Notes: generated by a model from the sequence alone, not told the origin. A stretch of 64,000 bases of DNA from an uncultured Ruegeria sp. (GCF_947504215.1 NZ_CANNGO010000001.1:186001-250000); one strand, 5' to 3'. Positions 8,633 through 18,466 are shown, counted from the first letter of the stretch. Made by a program: numbers and translations.

Positions 8633-9343
8633 ATGACAAGGCACGAAACGAACGACCTTGGACAACCCATCGGATGGCCGGTAGAGGGCGACTTTCCGCG
8701 CCCGACACCGCCCTACACACCGATGGAGGGCCGTTACTGTTCAGTCGTGCCACTGGATGTGAATCGGCATGCGCCCGGACTGTTTCGGGCGTTTGCCAAC
8801 GATACGGACGGGCGTAACTGGACCTATCTGCCGTATGGCCCGTTTGAACGCGAAAACGACTTTTTTGAGTGGGCGCAGGCCAATTGCATGGACGCTGACC
8901 CAATGTTCCATACGATTCTGGATCAGGACGATATCCCGGTCGGAATGGCATCTTTTCTAAGAATTGAACCCGCAGCCGGCGCTATCGAGGTCGGACACAT
9001 CCATTTCTCGCCCCTTCTGCAGCGCAAACCACAATCAACCGAGACCATGTATCTGATGATGCGCCGCGTGTTCGACGAGCTGGGGTATCGCCGCTACGAA
9101 TGGAAATGCGATGCGCTAAACGCGCCATCCTGCCATGCGGCCAAACGGCTGGGCTTTACCTTTGAAGGTGTGTTTCGTCAGGCGACCCATTACAAAGCGC
9201 GCAACAGGGATACTGCCTGGTATTCAATTGTAGATAGTGAATGGCCACGTATTCGCTCAGCCTTTGAGACCTGGCTATCCGCGGACAATTTTGACGACGC
9301 GGGCCAACAACGCCAACCGCTGAAAGCCCGCGCAGACGCTTAG
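8633..9343 (+). CDS. GNAT N-acetyltransferase of the RimJ/RimL type
   Basis: 236 residues. The acetyl-CoA fold covers about residues 45-205, with GMASFLRIEPAAGAIEVGHI, the YRRYEWKCDALNAPS segment and AAKRLGFTFEGVFRQ, all characteristic of the RimJ/RimL-like GNAT subfamily. Members acetylate alpha-amines of proteins or small molecules using acetyl-CoA; the substrate here is not determinable. The start lies 2 bp after the metY stop, suggesting translational coupling. Convergent with the SIMPL gene, whose stop is 2 bp away. Confidence 0.85.
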   Translation: MTRHETNDLGQPIGWPVEGDFPRPTPPYTPMEGRYCSVVPLDVNRHAPGLFRAFANDTDGRNWTYLPYGPFERENDFFEWAQANCMDADPMFHTILDQDDIPVGMASFLRIEPAAGAIEVGHIHFSPLLQRKPQSTETMYLMMRRVFDELGYRRYEWKCDALNAPSCHAAKRLGFTFEGVFRQATHYKARNRDTAWYSIVDSEWPRIRSAFETWLSADNFDDAGQQRQPLKARADA

Positions 9344-9345
9344 GT

Positions 9346-10047
9346 TTACTCGGAAATCTCGAATTCCATCGAGACAGTGACAGAGACCGAAATCTCGCCT
9401 CCTGCAACGGGCACACCGCCTGTATCCGCCATGGCCATCTCACGCATTGCCATCATCGGGCGAACGCCCCCGGATTGTTCCGAAATCGACTGAACAGCGC
9501 CCAGCGTTACACTGGCTGCTTGCGCCAGTTGTTCGGCCTTCGCCATGGCTTCACCAACGGCCTTTGCACGGGCCTGCGCCTCGACAGGCTTGGGATCTTG
9601 AACACCAAAACTCAGCCCTCCGAAATCATTGGCGCCGTCCTGAATGACCGCGTCCATGATTTGTCCGAGATTGTTCAGATCGCGCACACGCACAAAAACC
9701 CGGTTGGATGCCACAAACCCGGTGATCTCGGGCTTGTCAGCGTTCTCCCCTAGACGGCCAGACCAAACCGGCGACAGCGACAGGTCACGGGTCTGAACGT
9801 CCCGATCCTCAATTCCCATCTCGTCGAGGCGCGCCAATACCTGCGACACCGCGTCCGATGTGGCCTGCATTGCCGCCGACGCTTCGGCGTTTTCGTTCGT
9901 CACACCCAGCGTAATCGTTGCCATATCGGGTGCAACCTGCACGGTCCCAGTGGCATCAACGGTGATGCGACGTTCTTCCGCATGGGCGATTCCCGCAGCC
10001 GCGACAGCCAATAATGCGGCCAGAAAAACGAATGTCTTCAATGTCAT
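9346..10047 (-). CDS. Periplasmic SIMPL-domain (DUF541) protein
   Basis: 233 residues. The N-terminal signal peptide has a hydrophobic core followed by AGIAHA-EE. The SIMPL/DUF541 domain contains RRITVDATGTVQVAPDMATI and GFVASNRVFVRVRDL, also seen in oxidative-stress-defence YggE. The frame opens at 10098, but the ATG at 10047 has GGAGGG immediately upstream and starts the signal peptide directly. Members are periplasmic or outer-membrane associated; biochemical function is unclear. Divergent from the PilM-like gene at 10206. Confidence 0.85.
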   Translation of the reverse strand: MTLKTFVFLAALLAVAAAGIAHAEERRITVDATGTVQVAPDMATITLGVTNENAEASAAMQATSDAVSQVLARLDEMGIEDRDVQTRDLSLSPVWSGRLGENADKPEITGFVASNRVFVRVRDLNNLGQIMDAVIQDGANDFGGLSFGVQDPKPVEAQARAKAVGEAMAKAEQLAQAASVTLGAVQSISEQSGGVRPMMAMREMAMADTGGVPVAGGEISVSVTVSMEFEISE

Positions 10048-10205
10048 CCCTCCAATTGTCTTTGTCCAAACATGGGTCGGCAGGGCATTGCCATACAAGA
10101 GGTGAGTATGCCTTTTTCTTTCCCTCGGCGGGTTCCTGCTTTAATATCGGTCTGCAGACATAAAGTCGTTTGCATTGACGATGACAATTATGGTTCCTCC
10201 GGATT

Positions 10206-12314
10206 ATGAAACCCGCCTTTGCGCTGTCTTTTTCGGCCACCGGAATTTCCCTTAAGCACCAATCGGATGACGATTGGTTCGATATTGGCGTTGTCCCGTT
10301 GGATGCGCCTGACCTGACCGAGCAGGTGCAGGCCTTGCGGGACAAAGGGTTTGCGCTGGAAAACGACCTGAGTTGCAAGGTGATCATTCCCGCCGATCAG
10401 GTTCGGTATCTGACGATCTCGACCGAGGGTATGACCGCGGAAGACATCGAGCAAAAAGTGCACGACGCGCTGACCGAGGCTACGCCCTACGAGATTTCTG
10501 AGCTGTCCTTTGATACAGAAACTCGGGGACCGACAACATATGTGGCGGCAGTTGCGCACCAGACTTTGGCAGAGGCACGGAGCTTTACTACCGATCATGG
10601 GTTTATCCCTGTTCGCTTTAGCGCGGAACCAGGTGAAGACGAGTTCCCTGAGGAGCCTTACTTCGACCTGGTCATGGATGCGGTCACGGAACCGACTGAA
10701 ACAGCTGTTGTGTCCTTGCCGGAACTCGATGAACAGCCTTCAGCACCGGAACCAGTCCTTTCTGATGTTGCCGCGGAACAGCCCGAAACAACCGTTGCGC
10801 CCCCCCCCGAAACCGATGAAGAGCCGAAGACACTGAAACCGGCACTCTCTGAAAATGACGATGAGCCCGAACCAACTGTACATGCAATTGCACATGCAGC
10901 CGCGCCAGACATGTTTCGGTCTCCCGAACCTGCCGATACGCCCGCAAGTGATAGTCGTGCGATGATACCGGCAGAGGCGAAGCGCTTTGTCTTGCCCGCT
11001 ATTGTTGCGATGATCTTTATCGGCGTTGCTATCGGTGCATGGTCTTTGCTGGGGTCGCGCACTGACAGCGATCTGGCTGAAACCGAAACAGCGGCACCAG
11101 ATACAACGCCCCCGGAACCCGAAGTCACTGCAGAGGTGACGCCAGAAGAAGCCGAGCCAAATACTCAGGTCGCCGTAGCTGCACAGCCCGAAGTCGCAGG
11201 TCCGGAACCTTCGACAGAACAGAGTGTTGCAACCCCTGAAGACAGCGAAACGGTGATGGGTGTTCCCACTGTTGAACAGCCGGAACTCACACCCACAGAC
11301 GCAGCCATTCTGGAAGCCTTGAAGGTTCAGCCAACCCCCGTCGAGGAGATCGAGCGCGACCCGGAAGCGCAGGAAGACCTGGAAACACTCACAGGGTTGA
11401 ACCTGTCACCACCGGCGCCCCTTATCGAGCCAACTCAGGTCGAGCCTGACGATCTGTATCTGGCGTCCATCGACAAATCTGACCTGTCCAGCGATGCGAT
11501 TGCCCTGCCCCCAGCTGAAAGCTTCGACACGGATCAGCCATTTGACCAAGCTGCGCTACCCAGCATCGCCGGTACACGTTTTGATCTGGACGAACGCGGC
11601 CTTGTCACGCCAACGCCGGACGGCACTCTCAACCCGGACGGAATCTTGGTTTATGAGGGCCGCCCATCGTTGGTCCCCCCCGAAATTCCAGTCCGGTTCG
11701 AAGAAGAACCGGTTGTTGAAGACACTGAATCGCGCCTGGCCCGGCTGCGCCCGCAGCCACGTCCCAATGATCTGGTTGAACAGTTTGAGCGGGAACAACT
11801 CGGTGGTCGATCTTTGGAAGAACTTGCGGTTTTAAGGCCTAAACTCAGGCCTAAGTCGTTGCAGGATGAAATCCAGGTGGATCAGACACCCACCGCATTG
11901 GCCGTTGTTCGTGTGCCTAGGCCGAAAACACGTCCCGCTGGAATTGCGGCAATCGTTGCCAGCGCGACAAAGCCCAGCACGTCCAACCTTGGCTCAACAG
12001 CTGCGGTTGATCAAAGCAACGAAACCACCGAAACGGTTCAGCCAAGAACAGTCTCGCCTAAGATTCCGACCACCGCATCGGTTGCGAGACAGGCCACGAT
12101 AGATCGAGCGATCAACCTGCGCAGACTGAATCTGATTGGTGTCTACGGTACACCCGCAAACCGCCGCGCGTTGGTGCGTCTGCCAAGTGGTCGATACAAA
12201 AAGCTGAAGGTCGGGGACAGGATCGACGGCGGTCGTGTGGTTGCGATTGGGGACAGTGAGTTGAGGTACCAGAAAAAGGGCCGCAACGTCACCATAACGA
12301 TGCCACGTGGCTGA
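10206..12314 (+). CDS. PilM-like / PilP-like single-chain fusion with one membrane segment
   Basis: 702 residues. Residues 1-150 resemble the actin-like PilM/PilN-interacting region (FALSFSATGISL, VRYLTISTEGMTAEDIEQKV). A long Pro/Glu/Thr-rich acidic linker, one transmembrane helix near 260-280 (FVLPAIVAMIFIGVAIGAW) and a second low-complexity stretch follow. The last 60 residues (GVYGTPANRRALVRLPSGRY, KKLKVGDRIDGGRVVAI) look like the PilP/GspC homology domain. In type IV pilus and type II secretion systems these parts are separate proteins; no pilus genes are adjacent here. Domain calls are by eye. It may be a structural scaffold across the inner membrane. The next gene overlaps its last 8 bp. 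Confidence 0.6.
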   Translation: MKPAFALSFSATGISLKHQSDDDWFDIGVVPLDAPDLTEQVQALRDKGFALENDLSCKVIIPADQVRYLTISTEGMTAEDIEQKVHDALTEATPYEISELSFDTETRGPTTYVAAVAHQTLAEARSFTTDHGFIPVRFSAEPGEDEFPEEPYFDLVMDAVTEPTETAVVSLPELDEQPSAPEPVLSDVAAEQPETTVAPPPETDEEPKTLKPALSENDDEPEPTVHAIAHAAAPDMFRSPEPADTPASDSRAMIPAEAKRFVLPAIVAMIFIGVAIGAWSLLGSRTDSDLAETETAAPDTTPPEPEVTAEVTPEEAEPNTQVAVAAQPEVAGPEPSTEQSVATPEDSETVMGVPTVEQPELTPTDAAILEALKVQPTPVEEIERDPEAQEDLETLTGLNLSPPAPLIEPTQVEPDDLYLASIDKSDLSSDAIALPPAESFDTDQPFDQAALPSIAGTRFDLDERGLVTPTPDGTLNPDGILVYEGRPSLVPPEIPVRFEEEPVVEDTESRLARLRPQPRPNDLVEQFEREQLGGRSLEELAVLRPKLRPKSLQDEIQVDQTPTALAVVRVPRPKTRPAGIAAIVASATKPSTSNLGSTAAVDQSNETTETVQPRTVSPKIPTTASVARQATIDRAINLRRLNLIGVYGTPANRRALVRLPSGRYKKLKVGDRIDGGRVVAIGDSELRYQKKGRNVTITMPRG

Positions 12315-12939
12315 GCCGAGCCAGCGGAAGACTATCGAAGGTTATGAACAGGCCGCGGCTGAGCTGATAACAGTTTACGAAAACCTGTCGCCTGAAGCCG
12401 TCCTGGCGCCCGTACTCGACTATCTGCCCGAAACAGGGGCCGAAGTTTTGGATGTCGGCGCAGGCCCCGGTACAATTGCGGGCTGGCTCGCGTCACGTGG
12501 AAATCACGTGACGGCGGTCGAGCCGGTCTCGAAGTTTCGGACGTATGGTCAGGAGACGTACCAACATCTGAGTATTTCGTGGTGCAATTCACACCTACCC
12601 GAGCTCACCCATTCTCGTCCATGGCGCTGTTGTTTCGACATCGCGTTGGTCATCGGTGTTTTACATCACCTAAACCCGCCAGACCAAGATCGCGCTATTC
12701 ACATCCTTGCGTCCTGTCTCAAACCTTCCGGGCGAATGATTCTGTCGCTGCGCCATGGCCCCTGCCCTGATGATCGGCCCGGTTTTGAGATATCCGTCGA
12801 AAAGGTCCTGCACAGCGCTGACTCCGCAGGGATGCAAGTTCAGTACACTTCCCACCGCGCATCCATTCAAGATGGCAACCGGCGCGCCGGGGTCACTTGG
12901 ACCTGGTTGGTTCTGGGCGCACCGGGAGTAGAGTCTTAA
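12307..12939 (+). CDS. Small class I SAM-dependent methyltransferase
   Basis: 210 residues with motif I VLDVGAGPGTIAGWLASRG and the later FDIALVIGVLHHLNPPDQ, a standard Methyltransf_11/12 arrangement. The substrate is not identifiable. It starts at GTG 12307, overlapping the 3' end of the PilM-like gene by 8 bp, so translation is likely coupled. Its stop overlaps the convergent hpd stop by 4 bp. Confidence 0.75.
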   Translation: MAEPSQRKTIEGYEQAAAELITVYENLSPEAVLAPVLDYLPETGAEVLDVGAGPGTIAGWLASRGNHVTAVEPVSKFRTYGQETYQHLSISWCNSHLPELTHSRPWRCCFDIALVIGVLHHLNPPDQDRAIHILASCLKPSGRMILSLRHGPCPDDRPGFEISVEKVLHSADSAGMQVQYTSHRASIQDGNRRAGVTWTWLVLGAPGVES

Positions 12940-14033
12940 GCCGCAGAAATCTCACCGCTTTCGATCTGCTCGCGTTCGATGGATTCAAACAACGCTTTGA
13001 AATTCCCTTCACCAAAACCATCATCGCCTTTGCGCTGAATGAACTCGAAGAAAATCGGGCCGATGACTGTTTTTGAGAATATCTGCAACAGGATGCGTGT
13101 TTCACCACCATCCACGACACCCTCGCCATCAATCAGGATGCCGTGCTTCATCATACGGTCCAACGGTTCGGCATGGTCCGTCACACGTTCTGTGGACAGC
13201 TCATAATAGGCTTTGTTTGGCCCGGGCATGAATTTCAGCCCGTTTTCGGCAATCGCATCGGTGGATGCGTAGATATCCTCGCTGCCAACTGCGATATGTT
13301 GAATCCCTTCGCCTTTATACTTCTTGAGGTAGGCCACGATCTGGCCTGTCTCGCCGCGATCCTCGTTGATCGGAATGCGGATACGACCACATGGTGACGT
13401 CAGAGCGCGGCTGAAAAGCCCGGTGAACTTACCCTGAATGTCGAAGAAACGGATTTCACGAAAGTTGAACAGGTCGCCGTAGAATTTGAACCACTTGTCC
13501 ATGTTTCCCTTGAAAACGTTATGCGTCAGGTGATCGAGGTAATAAAAACCCTCGCCGCGTGGTTTTGACTGCTGGATCCACTCGAACTCATGATTGTAAG
13601 GCGATGTGTCGTAATACTGATCAATGAAATACAGCAGCGATCCGCCGATCCCTTTGATCGCAGGAACATCCATTGTCTTATCTGCCCCTTCATAAGGTTC
13701 TGCACCTTTGGAAACGGCGTGTTCAAATGCCTTTTGTGCGTCCACAACCCGCCAGCCCATCGACGGAGCGCAGGGCCCATGCTCTGCAACAAACTTGTCA
13801 GCAAAGCTGTCGGGGTCGGCATTCAGGATGTAGGTGATATCGCCTTGCTGCCAAAGCTCGACTGCAGGTTTGTCCTTGTGGCGGGCAACCAGTTCGAACC
13901 CCATTTTTGCAAACAGATCGCGCAACTCTTGCGGCTCGGGGTGGGCAAATTCGACGAATTCAAACCCGTCGGTTCCAGCCGGGTTTTCTTCGCTGATGAC
14001 AGATTTCGGGGCATTGTGTGGGAAAGGACCCAT
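12936..14033 (-). CDS. hpd: 4-hydroxyphenylpyruvate dioxygenase
   Basis: 365 residues. It converts 4-hydroxyphenylpyruvate to homogentisate in tyrosine degradation (non-haem Fe(II) enzyme). The iron-ligand regions are visible: the histidine in YYLDHLTHNVFKGNMDKW, the histidine in GEGIQHIAVGS, and the glutamate in GPIFFEFIQRKGDDGFGEGN. The frame opens at 14084, but the ATG at 14033 has GAGGAG upstream and gives the normal length. It is divergent from an AsnC-family regulator, with a palindrome between them, so it is probably under that regulator's control. Confidence 0.95.
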   Translation of the reverse strand: MGPFPHNAPKSVISEENPAGTDGFEFVEFAHPEPQELRDLFAKMGFELVARHKDKPAVELWQQGDITYILNADPDSFADKFVAEHGPCAPSMGWRVVDAQKAFEHAVSKGAEPYEGADKTMDVPAIKGIGGSLLYFIDQYYDTSPYNHEFEWIQQSKPRGEGFYYLDHLTHNVFKGNMDKWFKFYGDLFNFREIRFFDIQGKFTGLFSRALTSPCGRIRIPINEDRGETGQIVAYLKKYKGEGIQHIAVGSEDIYASTDAIAENGLKFMPGPNKAYYELSTERVTDHAEPLDRMMKHGILIDGEGVVDGGETRILLQIFSKTVIGPIFFEFIQRKGDDGFGEGNFKALFESIEREQIESGEISAA

Positions 14034-14132
14034 GGTGTGTCTCCTCGGGAAACAGGAATTTCTTTGCTGATTCAAAAATACCACTTATACAACGCTGTTT
14101 CTGCGCATAGTTTTCGTGTAACCTATAAGTAA

Positions 14133-14149
14133 ATGCGTGAATTACGCAT
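14133..14149. promoter_or_regulatory. Candidate Lrp/AsnC operator between hpd and its divergent regulator
   Basis: ATGCGT-GAATT-ACGCAT is a perfect 6-bp inverted repeat with a 5-bp AT-rich centre. It lies 100 bp upstream of hpd and 32 bp upstream of the regulator start. Short palindromes with AT-rich centres suit Lrp/AsnC proteins. Confidence 0.5.
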
Positions 14150-14180
14150 AAAGTAAGAAAAATTTGGGATAATTCCGCAT

Positions 14181-14636
14181 ATGCTGGATGCCACAGATAC
14201 GCACCTTCTGTCTGCCCTTCAAAAAGATGCTCATCTGACCGCCCATCAACTGGGCGAGATGTTGAACCTGTCACCCAGCCAGGCAGGCCGCCGCAGGCAA
14301 CGGCTGGAAGCAGAAGGGTACATCACAGGCTATGCCGCCCGACTGGATCCGCTGAAACTGGGGTTACAGGTGCAAGGTTTCATTCGGGTCCACCTGGGTA
14401 CCCATGGGCCGGAACAATCCGCAAGTTTCGCCCGTATGATCGAAACCCGCCCAGAAATAACAAGCGCCTGGACGATGACGGGTGAGGCAGATTACCTGCT
14501 GCACGTCTATTGCGACGATCTATCCGGCCTGAACAGCTTGCTTCATCAGGTTATCCTGCCGCATCCTGCGGTTGCACGGGTTCAAAGCCAGATCGTAATG
14601 GACCAACTCAAACGCGACGCGCCCCTGCCGACCTGA
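14181..14636 (+). CDS. Lrp/AsnC-family transcriptional regulator
   Basis: 151 residues. The N-terminal winged helix-turn-helix (LLSALQKDAHLTAHQLGEML, LSPSQAGRRRQRLEAEGYI) is followed by an AsnC ligand-binding domain (SAWTMTGEADYLLHVYCDDL). Members sense amino acids. Because it is divergent from hpd with a palindrome between, it is probably the local activator or repressor of tyrosine catabolism; this is an inference. KefB/C follows 19 bp downstream. Confidence 0.88.
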   Translation: MLDATDTHLLSALQKDAHLTAHQLGEMLNLSPSQAGRRRQRLEAEGYITGYAARLDPLKLGLQVQGFIRVHLGTHGPEQSASFARMIETRPEITSAWTMTGEADYLLHVYCDDLSGLNSLLHQVILPHPAVARVQSQIVMDQLKRDAPLPT

Positions 14637-14655
14637 GCGGGGCAAGAGGAAGAAT

Positions 14656-16536
14656 ATGGACGATTTCCTTTACCAGGCTTCAATCTATCTGGCTGCAGCT
14701 GTAATCGCTGTCCCCTTGTCTGCCCGTTTGGGTTTGGGGTCCGTTTTGGGTTACTTGGCTGCTGGTATCATCATTGGCCCTGTGTTCGGCCTGGTCGGCG
14801 CCGAAACCGAAAACCTGCAACATGTCGCAGAATTCGGCGTTGTGATGATGCTGTTCCTGATCGGATTGGAACTGGAACCACGCGCCCTTTGGGATATGCG
14901 CGACCGGTTGCTGGGCCTTGGCGGGTTACAAGTGTTGCTGTCCACCGCCGTTATTGCAGGGGTGGCAATCTATGCCAATCACCCCTGGTCCGTCGCGCTT
15001 GCGGTAGGCTTAACTCTTTCCCTATCGTCAACAGCCATCGTCCTCCAAACCTTGTCCGAAAAAGGCCTGATGCAAACCAATGGCGGCAGGGCCACATTTT
15101 CCGTTTTGCTAACACAGGACATCGCGGTCATTCCAATACTGGCCATGCTGCCATTGCTGGCCCTGCCCGCAATGCCGCATATCGAGGCCGATGGATCGAT
15201 TGATCGTGGGGCGGACGATCTGCACGCCGCAGGCCACCACAGCCTGTCACTTGTCGAAGGCCTGCCGGGTTGGGCGGTAACTCTGGTAACGATCGGCGCC
15301 ATTGCTTTCATCATACTGGCTGGCATCTACCTGACTCGGCCTTTGTTCCGCTTTATCCATGCAACGCGTCTGCGCGAGATGTACACAGCGCTGGCCCTTA
15401 TGATCGTGGTCGGCATTTCGTTTCTGATGACGCTTGTCGGGCTGTCACCCGCTTTAGGGGCCTTCCTGGCTGGGGTCGTGCTGGCGAGTTCGGAATTCAG
15501 GCACGAGATGGAAAGCGACCTTGAGCCGTTCAAAGGCTTGTTCCTGGGTCTTTTCTTTATCACCGTCGGGGCCGGGATAGATGTGGCATACTTCTTTAAC
15601 GATCCACTCGATTTGATTGGCCTGGCGCTGCTGGTCATTCTGGCCAAGGGGATCATCCTCTATGTCGTGGGCAAGGCCTTCAAGTTGAAAGGACGAGATC
15701 ACTGGCTGTTCACGCTGGGTCTGGCGCAGGCAGGGGAATTCGGATTTGTGTTGCTGGCCTTTTCCTCCCAGCAGAACGTCATCCCACCTGATTTGTCACA
15801 AAAGCTGTTGATGATCATCGCCTTGACGATGCTGATCACGCCGCTTCTGTTCATCATCTACGACCTTCTTTCCCGCAAAATCGGCGATACAAAAGCGGAA
15901 ATGGAACCTGATGAGATTGATGAGAAAGGGCCCGTCATCATTGCCGGCATCGGACGGTTTGGGCAAATCGTCAACCGGTTGGTGCGCGCCAGTGGCTTCA
16001 AGACAGTTGTTCTGGATCACGACATCGAAACCATCCAGCTGATGCGCCGGTTCGGCGTCAAAGGCTTTCTGGGCGATCCAACGCGGCCCGAGCTGTTGCG
16101 TGCTGCAGGGCTGGAAAAGGCATCAGTTCTGGTTGCCGCGATGGATGATCGCAAAGAAACCACGCGGCTTGTCGCCTATGCAAGGCGCCAGCGTCCGGAT
16201 CTGCACATCATTGCTCGGGCACGCGATCGCACGCATGTATATGAGCTGTATCAGGCCGGAGCCAGCGACATCGTGCGCGAGATGTTCGATAGTTCCCTAC
16301 GCGCGGGTCGCTATGTGCTCGAGAATATCGGCCTCAGCGAATACGAAGCGGCACAGGCCGAGCAGACGTTTTATCACCACGACCGGTTGTCCGTGCGTGA
16401 TCTGGCTGAACTCTGGATCCCCGGCAAACCTACGGCTGAGAACAAACCGTATATTGAGCGCGCGCAGCAGTTGGAGAAAGACCTTGAGACTGCGCTGCTT
16501 GAACTGGCCGAAGAACACGCCAAAAAATCTGCCTGA
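14656..16536 (+). CDS. Monovalent cation:proton antiporter-2, KefB/KefC type, with RCK domain
   Basis: 626 residues. An N-terminal CPA2 exchanger of about 12 membrane segments spans residues 1-390, including GVVMMLFLIGLELEP and LSPALGAFLAGVVLASSEF. A cytoplasmic TrkA-N (RCK) Rossmann domain follows (VIIAGIGRFGQIVNRLVRA), then a C-terminal coiled tail. Predicted K+/H+ exchange in the inner membrane; glutathione control as in KefC cannot be judged. Ribosome-binding site GAGGAAG lies ahead of the ATG. Confidence 0.9.
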   Translation: MDDFLYQASIYLAAAVIAVPLSARLGLGSVLGYLAAGIIIGPVFGLVGAETENLQHVAEFGVVMMLFLIGLELEPRALWDMRDRLLGLGGLQVLLSTAVIAGVAIYANHPWSVALAVGLTLSLSSTAIVLQTLSEKGLMQTNGGRATFSVLLTQDIAVIPILAMLPLLALPAMPHIEADGSIDRGADDLHAAGHHSLSLVEGLPGWAVTLVTIGAIAFIILAGIYLTRPLFRFIHATRLREMYTALALMIVVGISFLMTLVGLSPALGAFLAGVVLASSEFRHEMESDLEPFKGLFLGLFFITVGAGIDVAYFFNDPLDLIGLALLVILAKGIILYVVGKAFKLKGRDHWLFTLGLAQAGEFGFVLLAFSSQQNVIPPDLSQKLLMIIALTMLITPLLFIIYDLLSRKIGDTKAEMEPDEIDEKGPVIIAGIGRFGQIVNRLVRASGFKTVVLDHDIETIQLMRRFGVKGFLGDPTRPELLRAAGLEKASVLVAAMDDRKETTRLVAYARRQRPDLHIIARARDRTHVYELYQAGASDIVREMFDSSLRAGRYVLENIGLSEYEAAQAEQTFYHHDRLSVRDLAELWIPGKPTAENKPYIERAQQLEKDLETALLELAEEHAKKSA

Positions 16537-16560
16537 CCCGGCGCCGGGCTGTAGTCAGGC
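16531..16560. terminator. Nested hairpin between convergent kefB/C and cobT
   Basis: The outer arms GCCTGA and TCAGGC enclose the self-complementary CCCGGCGCCGGG. No T-run follows on either strand, so intrinsic termination is only possible, but the position between two convergent genes fits. Confidence 0.4.
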
Positions 16561-16567
16561 GCTTTCC

Positions 16568-17578
16568 TCACCCGTCAGAGACGCCTGCTTCGGCGAAGGT
16601 CGCCATACCAGAATGGCACGCCACGGCGCTTTTCAGGATGTTGATGGCCAAGGCACCACCTGACCCCTCACCTAAACGCAGACCAAGGCTTAGCAAGGGG
16701 TCTTTGCCAATTTGCTCCAAAACTGCCCCATGCGCGCTTTCCGCACTCTGATGGCCTGCTACAGCATGATCCAGGGCGCTCGGAGACATCTGTGCCAGAC
16801 ACGCAGCTGCGGCCGAGCAGATAAACCCGTCCAGAATGACCGGAATGCGTAGAACACGAGCGGCGGCAATGGCCCCGGCCATCGCTGCGATCTCACGCCC
16901 GCCCAGGCAACGCAGGACTTCCAGCCCGTCATCGGTTGCATGCAGGGCCACGCCTTCGGCGACGACACGCGTTTTGTTCGCGAGGCCCGCGTCATCGACA
17001 CCGGTACCACGCCCGGTCCAATCCGCAGCGTCGCCACCAAACAAGGCGCAGGCAATCGCGGCGGCTGGTGTAGTGTTCCCGATGCCCATTTCGCCCACAA
17101 CCAGCAAATCGGCCTTGGGGTCGACTGCCTGCCAGCCCGTTTGCAGGGCCCGCAAAACTTCTGCTTCGGTCATAGCTGGTGATTGGGTGAAATCCGCCGT
17201 CGGGTGCTCCAGATCCAGCGCATGTACGTCCATTTTTGCGCCTGCTGACTTAGCCAGCTGATTGATCGCGGCACCGCCATGTTCAAAATTCATCACCATC
17301 TGCACAGTGACTTCGGGCGGAAACGCCGAAACACCCTGTGCCGTGACGCCGTGGTTGCCCGCAAAAACGATGACTTGTGGTGCAGTGATTTGCGGTTGGG
17401 CATTCCCGCGCCAACCTGCATACCAGATCGCCAGATCTTCGAGCCGCCCCAACGCGCCCGGCGGTTTCGTCAATTGTCCATTACGCTCGCTTGCGCCCTG
17501 TACGGCAGCACTATCGGGAGCCGGCGCACTGGTCAGCGCATCGCGGAAAGTCTTCAAATCGTTAAGTTCGGGCAGCAT
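16568..17578 (-). CDS. cobT: Nicotinate-nucleotide-dimethylbenzimidazole phosphoribosyltransferase
   Basis: 336 residues. It makes alpha-ribazole phosphate for the lower ligand of cobalamin. Motifs include [54 protein letters not shown] and [13 protein letters not shown] with the catalytic glutamate near the C-terminus. A TTG at 17581 directly precedes the ATG at 17578; the ATG has GAGG about 7 bases upstream and is preferred. Divergent from cobS, with an 78-bp gap. Confidence 0.95.
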   Translation of the reverse strand: MLPELNDLKTFRDALTSAPAPDSAAVQGASERNGQLTKPPGALGRLEDLAIWYAGWRGNAQPQITAPQVIVFAGNHGVTAQGVSAFPPEVTVQMVMNFEHGGAAINQLAKSAGAKMDVHALDLEHPTADFTQSPAMTEAEVLRALQTGWQAVDPKADLLVVGEMGIGNTTPAAAIACALFGGDAADWTGRGTGVDDAGLANKTRVVAEGVALHATDDGLEVLRCLGGREIAAMAGAIAAARVLRIPVILDGFICSAAAACLAQMSPSALDHAVAGHQSAESAHGAVLEQIGKDPLLSLGLRLGEGSGGALAINILKSAVACHSGMATFAEAGVSDG

Positions 17579-17656
17579 CAAAGCCTCATTGCATCAGAGT
17601 GGTCCTGCGTGTTTAACCGAAGCATTCAATCCAACAAGACCCTGAAAGGCGCGGGA

Positions 17657-18421
17657 GTGCATAAAAACGACACCAAACCCTTCTTACTGTGGGATGTTCC
17701 GCTGGCGCTGGTGCTTTTGACACGCCTGCCCCTGCCCCGTTTGCCTGACGCCGTCTTTGCAAGGCAGGCACAAGCTGCATGGGCCTTCCCCTTGGTCGGT
17801 TTGGTGGTCGGTCTGCTGGCGTGTTGCGCTGGCTGGGTAGCACTGTCAGCAGGCCTGCCACCACTCGCCAGCGCCGGGTTTGTTGTCGCTGTTCTGATCT
17901 GCACCACCGGAGCAATGCACGAAGATGGGCTGGCAGACACGTTTGATGGGCTCTGGGGCGGTTTCACGACTGAACGGCGACTAGAGATCATGAAAGACAG
18001 CCACATCGGAGCCTATGGCGTGCTGGCCTTGTTGATTTCCCAGCTTATTCGAGTCTCCGCGATTGCCGCATTGCTGACGTCTGGTGACATTTGGACAATT
18101 CTCGCCGCATGTGCGTTTTCACGCGCCACCATGCCAGTATTGATGAAGATTCTACCAAACGCGCGGCAATCAGGTTTGAGCCACTCAGTTGGCGTACCCG
18201 GCGTCCGATCAGTTGTCGCTTCATTGGGTTTGGCGGCTTTGATTGCGCTTTTGTTGATCGGGGCGCAGGCGCTAGTTCCAGCCATTTGCGCGGGACTAGT
18301 TGTCGGCGTTCTGGCCTTAGTAGCAAAGGCAAAGATAGGCGGCCAAACCGGAGATATCCTGGGCGCCGCGCAGCAATTGGCCGAGATCGCGTTCTTGCTG
18401 GCACTGACTGCGCAACTCTAA
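17657..18421 (+). CDS. cobS: Adenosylcobinamide-GDP ribazoletransferase (cobalamin synthase)
   Basis: 254 residues, an integral membrane protein. It joins adenosylcobinamide-GDP and alpha-ribazole. The family motif TGAMHEDGLADTFDGLWGG and the following RLEIMKDSHIGAYGVLAL are intact, with about six hydrophobic segments. The frame is open back to 17279 over cobT, but the GTG at 17657 with AAAGG upstream fits the usual N-terminus. No cobalamin riboswitch fits in the short gap to cobT. Confidence 0.93.
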   Translation: MHKNDTKPFLLWDVPLALVLLTRLPLPRLPDAVFARQAQAAWAFPLVGLVVGLLACCAGWVALSAGLPPLASAGFVVAVLICTTGAMHEDGLADTFDGLWGGFTTERRLEIMKDSHIGAYGVLALLISQLIRVSAIAALLTSGDIWTILAACAFSRATMPVLMKILPNARQSGLSHSVGVPGVRSVVASLGLAALIALLLIGAQALVPAICAGLVVGVLALVAKAKIGGQTGDILGAAQQLAEIAFLLALTAQL

Positions 18422-18466
18422 CTCTGCCAAAGCCAGAGAAATCACACCGCCTTAAGGCACACCACG

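Noticed and set aside
17579-17656. Cobalamin riboswitch between cobT and cobS
   Set aside because: The gap is too short for a B12 aptamer and no B12-box-like sequence is present.
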